Shown here: positions 42,401 through 54,400 of the stretch, piece after piece
Numbering within the stretch: position 1 is the first letter of the stretch
How the letters are laid out: the number at the start of each line of letters is the position of its first letter
Assembly: GCF_015477765.1 (NCBI RefSeq)
Contig: NZ_JADLQQ010000007.1
Coordinates: 62,001 to 126,000, forward strand
Length of the DNA: 64,000 nt
Source of the DNA: Nocardia transvalensis
GTDB taxonomy: Bacteria > Actinomycetota > Actinomycetes > Mycobacteriales > Mycobacteriaceae
Direction of reading: 5' to 3'
The notes under the pieces: generated by a model
What the model was told of the DNA's origin: nothing
What the model saw: the letters and a program-made list of their open reading frames with translations, nothing else
Database searches by the model: none
Translations under genes and position numbers: made by a program

Positions 42401-45400
42401 TCCGGTGGAGCAGACCCTGTGCGAGCTCTACGCCGGAGTGCTCGGGGTGGCCGAGATCGGTCCGGACGACGACTTCTTCGATCTCGGCGGGCATTCGCTG
42501 TCGGCCATCAAACTCATCGCCAAGATCAAGGCCGCCTTCAGCGTGCAGCTGAGCATTCGCGATCTGTTCGACGCTCGCACGGTGGCGACGATCGCCGAAC
42601 GACTGGCCGACAGCGCCCTGGCGACCCGGCCCGCGCTGACGCCGCAACCACGCACCGGGCCGGCGCCGCTGTCGTACGCGCAACGGCGGCTGTGGTTCCT
42701 GCAGCGGCTGGAGGGCAACCACACCGCCTACAACGAGCCGTATGCCCTGCGTCTGCACGGGAAGATCGACGCCGCCGCCCTCGCCGCCGCACTGGCCGAT
42801 GTGATCGCTCGGCACGAATCGCTGCGCACGGTGTTCCCCGAGCACGACGGCCGTCCGCGGCAGCAGGTGCTGGCCCCACGAGAGTTGCCGCCGGTCATGG
42901 ACGCGGCCACGGTGTCGAAGGAGCTGCTCGACGAGCAACTGCGGGACTTCGCCCGCACCGGATTCGATCTCGCTACCGAGATTCCGATCCGGGCACGGCT
43001 TTTCACCCTCGACGCCGACGAGCATGTGCTCGCGGTCGTGGTTCATCACATCGCCGCCGACGGCTGGTCGGCTAAACCGTTGGCACACGACATCTCCGTG
43101 GCCTACCGAGCCAGAGTGGCCGCCGCACAACCTGATTGGGTGCCGCTGCCGGTTCAGTACATCGACTACACCCTCTGGCAGCAGCGGCTGCTGGGCTCCG
43201 CCGACGATCCGCACAGCAGGATGTCTACTCAGCTGGCGTTCTGGCGCGACCAGCTGCGCGACGCACCGGCCGAGCTGGCCCTGCCCACCGATCGTCCGCG
43301 GCCGCAGCGCCCTTCGCATACCGGCGGCCGCATCACATTCGATCTGCCTGTCGAAACCCACCGCAGGGTGGGCGCATTCGCCGTCGAGACCGGCACCAGC
43401 CCGTTCATGGTGCTGCAGGCGGCGCTGGCGGGGCTACTCACCCGGCTGGGCGCGGGCACCGACATCCCTCTCGGATCCCCGATCGCCGGACGACCCGATA
43501 CGGCGCTGGAGTCGCTGGTGGGCTTCTTCGTCAACACCCTCGTCTTCCGGATCGACACCTCGGGCAACCCAACCTTCCGCGAACTGGTCCACCGCAACCG
43601 GCCCAAGGTGCTGGAAGCCTTCGACCACCAGGACATTCCGTTCGAACTGCTCGTCGAATCGCTGAATCCGGATCGGTCCGCGGCGCGGCACCCACTGTTC
43701 CAGGTGATGCTGGCCGTGCAGAACACCGAGCAGGCCCGGTTCGATCTCCCCGGTGCTCGAGCCCGGCTCGCCCCGATCGATATCGGGGATGCTCGCTTCG
43801 ATCTGGAACTCGTCGTCCGCGAAGGCCATTCGAACACCGGCGCACCGGCCGGACTGCACTGCTCGCTGAAATACGCGGCGGATCTGTTCGATTCCGCGAC
43901 CGCGCAGGCGCTCACGGCGCGGTTCACCCGGTTCCTGAGCGATGTGCTGATACTGCCGGACGCCCCGATCAGTACGGCGTCGGTGCTGGTCGGCGCCGAG
44001 CGCGAGGACCTGCTGGCCTTGGGCCGCGGCCCGATACCGGCACGTTCGGACACCGAAACCATCGACCGGATCGCACGCCAGACCGCGATGGCACCGGACG
44101 CCGTCGCCGTCACCGCACCGGACGGCCGACTCACCCGGCAACAGCTGGATCGGCGATCCGAGGCCCTGGCCCGCGCCTTGGTCGCTGCTGGTGTGGGCCC
44201 CGACGACGTCGTCGCGGTCATCCTCCCTCGATCGGTGGACTGGATCGTGTCTCTGTTGGCGATCCGGCGCACGGGGGCCGCCTATGCCCCGATCGATCCG
44301 ACCTACCCGGACAATCGGATTCAGGCCATGCTGGACGACAGCGCGGCCGTCTGCGCGGTGACAACCCGCGAGTGGGCCGACCAGCACGACGTCGGCATTC
44401 CGCTGGTCGTGCCGGGCGAGACCGGCACGGTGCGCGCATCGGTCATGCTGCCGGATCCGGTCGCGCTGCCGAAGCAGCGGCTGGCCTACCTGATCTTCAC
44501 CTCCGGCTCCACCGGTCGGCCCAAGCCCACCGCGGTGCACGTGGAGGGTTTCGAGAACACCCTCGACTGGTACGAACGCGAGCTGGCCGACATCGGTGAC
44601 GGCGCGATGCTAATCGCGTCCTCGCCCAGTTTCGATCTGACCCAGAAGAATGTCTGGACCGCGTTGCGCACCGGACGCCCGCTCTGCCTGGCGGGCAGCC
44701 GATTCGATCCCGCCGACATCATCCGGATGCTCGGCGAGGTGGACGTCGCGGCGGCGAATATGGCGCCCAGCGCCTTCACGGCGCTCGTCGAGGCGGATAC
44801 CGAGGGCTGCCTCGGTGGCCTGGGCATCGTGTTCCTCGGCGGCGAACCGATAGCCACCGACGATCTGGCCCGTGTCGGTGCGCCTGCACCGGTGTTCGTC
44901 AACAGCTACGGCCCGACCGAGGCGGCCGATGTCGTGGCCTGCCATCGCCTGGATGCCAACCTGGAACACTATCGCCGCCAACCGATTCCGATCGGCACGG
45001 CCATTCCCGGCATCGACCTGTACGTGCTCGGCGCTGACCTGACGCTGCTTCCGCGCGGCGCGATCGGGGAGCTGTACGTCTCGGGCGCGGGTGTGGGCCG
45101 CGGCTACGCGGGGCAACCCGGGCGGACCGCGAGCCGGTTCGTGGCCGATCCGATCGCCGGGGCGGGTCGCCGCATGTACCGCACCGGTGATCTGGTGCGA
45201 TGGCGCACCGACGGGACGATCGAGTATCACGGCCGCGCCGACGAGCAGGTGAAAGTGCGGGGCGTGCGGGTCGAGCCCGGCGAGATCGAATCCGCGCTGA
45301 CCGCGTATCCGGACATCGCCCGCGCCGCGGTGGTGGTGCGCGAGGACAACCCCGGCGATCGGCGGCTCGTCGCCTATGCGGTGCCGCGCGAGGGCGCGCG

Positions 45401-48400
45401 CCTCGACTCGGGTGAGGTGCGACGCCTGCTGTCGCGGGAGCTGCCCGACTACATGGTTCCGTCGGCGCTGGTGAGTCTGGACCGAATTCCGTTGACACCC
45501 AACGGAAAACTCGACAAGCGGGCGCTGCCCGCGCCATCACCCGAGAGTGACCCGGTGGGCCGCGCGCCACGCACACCTATGGAGGAACTGGTCTGTGCCG
45601 TCTTCGCCGAGGTGCTGGGTGCTGCGGCGATCGGGGCGGACGACAACTTCTTCCACCGCGGCGGGCATTCGCTGCTGGCAACCCGGTTGATCTCACGCCT
45701 GCACGCCGCGACAACGGTCGAGCTCGGAATTCAGGACGTCTTCGCATATCCCACACCCGCAGAGCTCGCCGAGAAGCTCGCGGGCACGCAGGCGAGCACG
45801 CGGGCGCCGCTCACTCCGCAGCCGCGCCCGGCGCGTATCCCGCTGTCGTTCGCGCAGCAACGCCTGTGGTTCCTCGAACGGCTGGCCGACACCGGGGCCG
45901 CCTACAACATGCCGATGGTCGTGCGCCTGACCGGCGCGCTGGATACAGGGGCACTGCGGGATGCGATAAACGATGTCGTCGAGCGGCACGAAACCCTACG
46001 CACCGTATTTCCCGAGCACGACGGTGAGCCGTACCAGCGAGTGCTTCCGGCGGAATCGGTGGAGCTGCCGTTGGACATCGACCAGATCAAGGAGGCGGTC
46101 CTCGACGCCGCGATCCGCGCGGAGGGCACGCGACGGTTCGCCCTCGAGACCGATATCCCCGTGCGGTGCAGGCTCTTCCGGCTGGCACAGGAATCGCATG
46201 TCCTGGTGCTCACGGTGCACCACATCGCCGCGGACGGCTGGTCGCTGGCGCCGCTGGCCCGCGATCTGTCCGAGGCGTATCGAGCGCGCACAGCTGGGGC
46301 CGCGCCGCGGTGGACGGAGCTTCCGGTCGCTTACACCGACTACGCGCTGTGGCAACGGCGTGTCCTCGGCAACGAGGACGATCCGGCATCGCTGCTGTCG
46401 ACGCAGACCGCGCACTGGCGGACGGTATTGGCCGGTGCGCCGGAGGAATTGGAGCTGCCGTTCGATCGGCCGCGACCGGTTCGAGCCAGCGGCCGTACCG
46501 GATCGGTACCCGTGCGCATCGAGTCCGACCGGTACGCGCGGCTGGTCACGACCGCCGCCGAACACCACGCCACGGTGTTCATGCTCGTGCACGCGGCGCT
46601 GGCCGGCCTGCTGACTCGCCTCGGCGCGGGGACCGACATCGTGATCGGCGCGCCGGTCGCTGGCCGGTCCGAGACCGCGGTGGACGATCTGGTCGGCTTC
46701 TTCGTCAACACCCTCGTGCTGCGCACCGACACCTCCGGCAATCCGACGCTGTCCGAACTGATTTCACGGGCCAAGACCACCGATCTAGCCGCATTCGCAC
46801 ACCGGGATGTGCCCTTCGAACGACTGGTGGAGGCGCTGAATCCGCAACGGTCCTTCGGCAGGCATCCACTGTTCCAGGTCGCGCTCGCCTTCCAGAACAA
46901 TGCCGAGGCCACCCTCACCCTGCCGGGCCTCGAGATCACGGCGGCCCCCGGGGAACTCGACGCCGGGAAATTCGACCTGTCCTTCGACCTGACCGACCGT
47001 CCCGAGCAGAGCTCGCTCACCGGGCAGTTGGACTATGCCATCGACCTGTTCGACGCGGCCACCGCGCAGGCACTCGTCGATCGACTGCTGATGCTGATCG
47101 ATGCCATGGCCACCGATACCGATCTGCGCCTGCACGACATCGATCTGCTATCGGAAACCGAACGCCGACTGTCGATTCCGTCTCCGACACTCGAGACGAC
47201 ACCCTGGGCGCCGATCGGCGCAATCTTCGCGGCTCGGGTCCAGGCCCATCCGAACGCCACGGCGCTGGTGACCGATCACGAGTCGATCGGCTACACCGAG
47301 CTGGCGGCGCGGGCCGGGCGGCTGGCGAACTTCCTGCTGACTCGCGGTGTCGAACCCGAGTCGACGATCGGCATCGCCCTGCCCCGATCGGTCGACTATG
47401 TGATCGCGGTCCTGGCCTGCGTGCAGATCGGCGCGGTGTACCTGCCGATCGATCCGGGATATCCGTTGGAGCGCAAGGTCTTCCTGCTCGAGGACGCCGC
47501 GCCGCGGCTGGTCCTGACCGACACCGAGCGGTCGCGGTCGCTGCCCGCCACGGCCGAACTCGTACTGCTCGACGACCCGCCGATCGTGCGGGACATCGAC
47601 CGGCTGCCCACAGCATCGAATGTCGCGGTGCACCCGCGGCAGGCGGCCTATGTCATGTACACCTCTGGTTCGACGGGCCGGCCTAACGGCGTGGTCGTCA
47701 CCCATGCCGATATCGCCGCTCTGGCGTTGGATTCCGGATTCACCGGCGGCGCCCACCAACGGGTGCTGCTGCACTCGCCGCTGGCCTTCGACGCCTCGAC
47801 CTACGAGATCTGGGTGCCGCTGCTGACCGGACACACTGTCGTGATCGCGCCGGAGGGCCCTGTCGACGGCCGGGTGGTGCGCGAGCTGATCGCCCGCCAC
47901 GCGGTGACCGCCATGTTCCTGACGACGGCGCTGTTCGCCCTACTCGCCGAGGTGGATCCGGGTTGTTTCGACGGTTTGCGCGAGATCAATGTCGGCGGCG
48001 AGGCCATCGCCCCCGATGCGGTCGACCGGGTCCTCACCGCGTGCCCGAGGGTGCACGTGGTGTGCGTCTACGGACCGACCGAAACCACCACCTTCGCGAC
48101 CAGGTATCCGGTGCGGCAGGCGGTGACGAGGTCCGCGGCGATGCCCCTGGGCGGGCCGCTGGATGCCATGCGCTGCTACGTGCTCGATTCCTGTCTACGG
48201 CCCTGTGCGCCGGGTGTCGCGGGCGAGTTGTATCTCGCCGGAGCGGGTGTCAGCCGTGGTTATCGGAATCGTCCCGGGCTGACCGCCTCTCGCTTCGTGG
48301 CGAACACGATCGAACCCGGGGGCGAGCGGATGTACCGCACCGGCGATATCGTCCGGTGGCGACCGGTCGGCGACGGCATGGTGCTGGATTACCTGTCGCG

Positions 48401-51400
48401 CGCCGACGATCAGGTGAAGATCCGCGGCCATCGAGTCGATCCCACCGAGATCGCCTCGATGCTGCGGGCCGATCCGGCTATCGACGCGGTGGCGGTGGTG
48501 TTGCGCACCGATCTGCCCATCGGCGCCGCCCTGGTCGCCTACGTCACGTCGCGTGCCGAGCGGCTCGACACCCGGCGGTTGCGCGCGGAGCTGGCGAAGC
48601 GATTGCCGACGCCCTTGGTGCCCGCCGCGTTTGTCCACCTGGATACGCTGCCGATCACCGAGAACGGCAAACTGGACCGCCGAGCGCTGCCCGCACCGGC
48701 CTTCGACACCACGAATTATCGTGCGCCGCAGAACGACCGGCAGCGTCGGCTGGCCGAGCTGTACGCCGAGGTGCTCGGTGCCGAACGGGTCGGCCTGGAC
48801 GACAGTTTCTTCGCCCTGGGCGGGCATTCGCTGCTGGCGACCAAACTGATCGCGCGGCTGCGCGCGGCCCTCGGGGTCGACATCCCGGTCCGTGCGCTGT
48901 TCGATCACCCGACGGTCGCCGAGCTCGCCGACCATCTGGACGGCCCAGCCGAGAGCCGCCCGCGCCGTCCCGCGCTGACGGCACGTGCCGGGACCGAGCC
49001 CGTGCTGTCGTACGCCCAGCGGCGGATGTGGTTGCTGGACCGTATCGAACCGGATCGGGCAGGCTACAACATTCCGCTGGAGATCCGGTTACGGGGAGAC
49101 GTTCGCCCGGATCTGCTGCAGGAGGCTCTGGCGGACGTGGTCGCTCGGCATGAAGCGTTGCGCACCTACATGGTGGAGGACGACGGCGAGCCGGTGGCCG
49201 TGATCGCCGCACCCGACACCGGCCTGCGAATGATTCGGTGTGCGACATCGCCGCGGGAACTGGCCGGACGCCTGGCCGAGGAATCGGCCCGGCCGTTCGG
49301 GATGGATTGCGAATTACCCATCAGGGCAACACTTTTCACCACCGGTGCGACCGAGCACACGCTGCTGATCGTGGTGCATCACAGCGCGGCCGACGGCGCT
49401 TCGCTGGCGCCGCTGGCCGCGGATCTGTCGGCGGCCTACCGGGCCCGGCTCGCTGGGCAGGCACCGGACCGGACGCCGCCGAGCGTTCAGTATTCCGACT
49501 ATGCCGCCTGGCAGCGCGCCCTGCTCGGTGCGGAGGACGATCCGGACAGCGTTGCGGGCGAACAGATTCGCTACTGGCGCACGGCCCTGAGCGGACTTCC
49601 CGCGGAACTGGCTCTGCCGGTCGATCGGCCGCGCCCCGCGACGCTGTCGGGCGCGGGCGGGCGTGAGCGGTTCCGTCTCGGTGCGCGCACGCAGCAGCGG
49701 GTGATGCGCTGTGCCGAACGGCACGGGGCGAGTGTGTTCATGGTGCTGTGCGCCGCGCTGACGGGGCTGCTGCACCGGATCGGCGCGGGCACCGACGTCC
49801 CGGTGGGCACGGTGGTCGCCGGGCGTGAGGAACCGCAGCTGGACGAGCTCATCGGGCTGTTCACCAACACTCTCGTGCTCCGCGCGGACCTGTCGGCCGA
49901 GCCGAGCTTCGCCGACCATTTGGCGCGCACGCGGGAGACGGTCCTGGCGGCGTTCGCGCACCGCGAGTTGCCGTTCGATCGGCTGGTGGAGGTGCTGGAC
50001 CCGCCGCGGTCGCGGTCGCGCCACCCGCTGTTCCAGGTCGCCATGTCGCTCAACAACACTCCCGAGCCGAGATTGGCGCTGCCGGGACTCGCGGTCGAGG
50101 TCGGCGAACCCGAGGTCGCCACCGCCAAATTCGACCTGTCCTGGCATTTCACCGAGCGCGTGGACGCCGGGATCGACGGGGTGCTGGAGTATTCCACCGA
50201 GCTGTTCGACCGGGACACCGCGCGAGACCTGGTCGAGCGGTTCGGATCGTTCCTCGACGCGGTGCTGGACGATCCGAACCGACGCGTAAGCGACGTGAGT
50301 GTGCTCAATGCCGGTGAACGGGACGGGATCGTCGGCCGGGGCGCGGTCGGCGGTTTCACCGGGCCGCGCCGTTCGATGCCGGAGCTCTTCGTGGCGCGGG
50401 TGCTGGAGCGGGAGGCGGCACCGGCGGTGACCGATGGTGTGCGGGAGATGTCGTATCGGGAGCTGGATGTCGCCTCGGATGCTATGGCCCGGCAGCTGAT
50501 GGCGCGTGGGGTGGGCACCGAGGATCGGGTAGCGCTGGTGCTGCCGCGGTCGGTGGCGAATGTGGTTGCGGTGCTGGGTGTTCTGAAGGCGGGGGCGGTG
50601 TATGTGCCGGTGGATCCGGGGTATCCGGCCGAGCGCATCGAATTCGTGCTCGGCGACTGCGATCCCGCACTGATCCTGGTGGCCGAGGGAGCGAATCAAA
50701 GCCTGCCACAACGTATTTCCGAATCCCGCCGGGCGGCGGTGCGTAGCTCCGGTGCCGCCGTGGGAACGCTCGTCGACGATCCGGTTCCCGATGACGATCG
50801 ACGGCTGCCGTCCATTCCGGCCGACTCCGCCGCCTATCTGATCTACACCTCCGGATCCACCGGGTGGCCCAAGGGCGTTCTGGTGTCGCATTCCGGTGTG
50901 GCGGGTTTGGCGCACACCCATGCCCGGCGATGCGACATCGGTCCGGGCGATCGAGTGCTGGCGCTGGCCTCGCCGAGTTTCGACGCCTCCTACTGGGAAT
51001 TGTCGATGAGCCTACTGACCGGCGCCACCTTGGTGGTGGCTCCCGAAGAGCCGTTGACCGGGCCGGAATTGGCCGAATTCGTCGCCGCCACCGGTTGTAC
51101 CGCGGCCACCGTGTCGCCGAGCGTGTTGGCCTCGGTTCCCGAAGGCACGATGCCGTCGCTCGATCTGCTCGTGGTCGCCGGTGAGGCGGTAGGCCCGGCG
51201 TTGGTGCGACGGTGGTCCGGCGGTCGGCGCATGATCAATGCTTACGGTCCGACCGAGACGACGGTGTGCGCCACCATGAGCGACGCGCTGGACTCTTCGG
51301 GGAAGATCCCGATCGGCTCGCCGGTGTCGGCGGCGCGGATCCACGTGCTCGACGACCGGCTGCATCCGGTCCCGCGCGGGGTCGCGGGTGAACTGTACGT

Positions 51401-54400
51401 CGGCGGTGACGGCGTGGCCCGTGGCTATCATGGGCGGCCGGGTCTGACCGCGGCGCGATTCGTGGCCGATCCCTTCGGCGCACCCGGTGATCGGCTCTAC
51501 CGCACCGGCGATCTGGTGCGGTGGACCCGTGACGGCGAGTTGGAATATGTCGGTCGCGGCGACGATCAGGTGAAGTTGCGGGGTCTGCGGATCGAGCCGG
51601 GGGAGATCGCGGCGGTGCTGGCCGAGCACCAGGCGATCTCCGATGCGGTCGTCGTGGTCTCCGGTGGGGAGCAACTGGTCGCCTATGTGGTCGCCACCGC
51701 CTCGGTCGACGCCGGTGAATTGCGCGAATGGCTGCGAAACCGGCTGCCGGACTACATGATTCCCGCCGCCATTGTCGAGATCGACGGGGTTCCGACCACT
51801 GCCAACGGCAAGCTCGATCGGTCGGCCCTTCCGCAACCGGTCGCGCGAACCGGCGGCGAGCAGCCACGCACACCCACCGAACGTACGTTGCGGGACCTGT
51901 TCTCGGAGGTGCTGGAAGTCGACGGGGTCGGAATCCACGACGACTTCTTCGAACTGGGCGGTCACTCACTGACCGCGTCCCGGCTGGTGTCCAGGATACG
52001 GGCCCGGCTCGGCGGCAGGTCCGCGGTCCGGGACATCTTCGACCATCCCACAGTGGCCGACCTTGCCGCGGTGATCGACGGAGGGGCCCGGCCAAGAGCG
52101 CGCCGGGATGACGGTGGTGTGGCACGCCGGGATGGCGGTGGTGTGGCACGCCGGGATGGCGATGGTGTGGCGCGCTTGGTGGCTGGGACTCGACCGGAGC
52201 GGATACCCGCCTCGCCGGCTCAGCGGCGGTTGTGGATGCTCAATCGGATCGATCCCGAATTGCCCACTTACAACATCCCGCTGGCGGTGCGGCTTCGTGG
52301 GCGGCTCGACGTCGACGCGCTCGTGCAGGCCCTCGACGACCTCGTCCGACGGCACGAGGTGCTGCGCACCGTCCTGCCTGAATTCGACGGCCGCCCTTAC
52401 CAACTCGTGCTCGACCAGGCCCGGCTGGATGTCGATACCATGGCGATCGACCCCGCCGACCTGGCGGTGCTCGCCGCGTCCGAAGCCGCCCGGGGGTTCG
52501 ACCTGCGCACTGAGATCCCCCTGCGCGCCAAGATCTTCCGGATCGGTCCCGACGACCACGCCCTTGTGCTCACCCTCCACCACGCGGCGGTCGACGGCGA
52601 ATCGGAGCTGCCGCTGGCCGCCGACCTCGCGACCGCCTACGAGGCCCGATCGCGGGGTCGCGCACCCGACTGGGAGCCGCTGCCCGTGCAGTACGCCGAC
52701 TACAGCTTGTGGCAGCAGCGGCTGCTGGGCGACGAGGCCGACGAGCAGAGCCTGGCCGCGGCCCAGCTCGAATACTGGCGCACCACACTGACCGATCTGC
52801 CCGTCGAACTGCCGCTGCCGACCGACCGGCCGCGTCCGGCGCGGACCTCCTACCACGGGGCGGCGGTCTCGCTCGATCTCGACCCCGTGCTGCACCGGCG
52901 TCTCGCGGAATTCGCCCGAACCTACGACGTCAGCGTCTTCATGGTCGTGCATGCCGCCGTGGCGATCCTGCTGCATCGGTCCGGCGCCGGCACCGACATC
53001 CCGATCGGATCGGTCGTGGCGGGCCGTGCCGAGCCGGAGCTGGAGCAACTGATCGGCTTCTTCGTCAACACCCTGGTGCTGCGCACCGACCTGTCCGGCA
53101 ATCCGACCATAGCCGAAGCGCTGCAACGGATCCGCCACACCGACCTGACGGCATTCGCGCATCAGGAGCTGCCGTTCGAGCGGCTGGTGGAGGTGCTGGA
53201 CCCGCCCCGGTCGCGGTCGCGCCACCCATTGTTCCAGGTCGCCGTGGTGTTCCAGAACTCGCGGGAGCGTGCGCTACGGCTGCCGGGCCTGTCGGCCACG
53301 CGATACGACGTGGCCGTGCCCGCGTCCCGGTTCGACCTGTCGTTCAGCTTCGTCGAACATCGCAACGAGCACGGCGAGTCGGCGGGCATGGACGGCATGC
53401 TCGAATACTCCACCGGCCTGTTCGACCCGGCGACGGCCGAGGCGCTGGCCTCGCGACTGCGGATCGTGCTGGAACAGATGCTCGCCCACCCTGATCGCGG
53501 TGTCGGCGATGTGGAGGTACTGCAGCCCCGCGAGTGGGAGGGGAGCTACGGCCGAGGCGCAGTCGGCGGGTTCGCCGGACCGCGCCGTCCGATGCCGGAG
53601 ATCTTCGCCGCGCAGATCCGACGGCATCCTGGTGCTCCGGCGGTCACCGATGGTGAGCGCAGGCTGTCGTATCGGGAGTTGGATACCGCCTCGGACGCCT
53701 TGGCGCAACAACTGCTGACGCGCGGGGTGCGGCCCGAGGATCGGGTGGCGCTGGTGCTGCCGCGGTCGGTGGCGAATGTCGTTGCGGTTCTGGGTGTCCT
53801 GAAGGCCGGAGCGGTGTACGTGCCGGTGGATCCCGGGTATCCGGCCGAGCGTATCGAATTCGTGCTCACCGACAGCGATCCTGCCCTGATTCTCGTGGCG
53901 GAAGGGTCGAACACGGCACTGCCGCCATCGATTTCCCGACAGCGAGTGGCGGCGCTGCACATGTCCGGTCGGGAGATCGGGTCCATCATCGGCCACCGGG
54001 CGGCCTCGGCGGCGACATTGCCCGCGGTCTCGGTCGACTCCGGCGCGTACATGATCTACACCTCCGGATCCACGGGACGACCCAAGGGTGTACTGGTGAC
54101 CCATCGCGGTGTCGCCGGACTCGCGGACACCCATGCGCGCGAGTGCGAGGTGGGCCCGGGCGATCGGGTGCTGGCGTTGGCCTCGCCGAGTTTCGACGCC
54201 TCCTACTGGGAGCTGTCGATGAGCCTGCTGACCGGGGCCACGGTGGTGGTCGCCCCCGAACGCCCCCTGGTGGGCGCGGAACTCGCCGAATTCGTCACAG
54301 CCACCGGCTGTACGGCGGCCACCGTGTCGCCGAGCGTGCTGGCGTCGGTTCCCGAAGGCACGATGCCGTCGCTCGATCTGCTCGTGGTCGCCGGTGAGGC

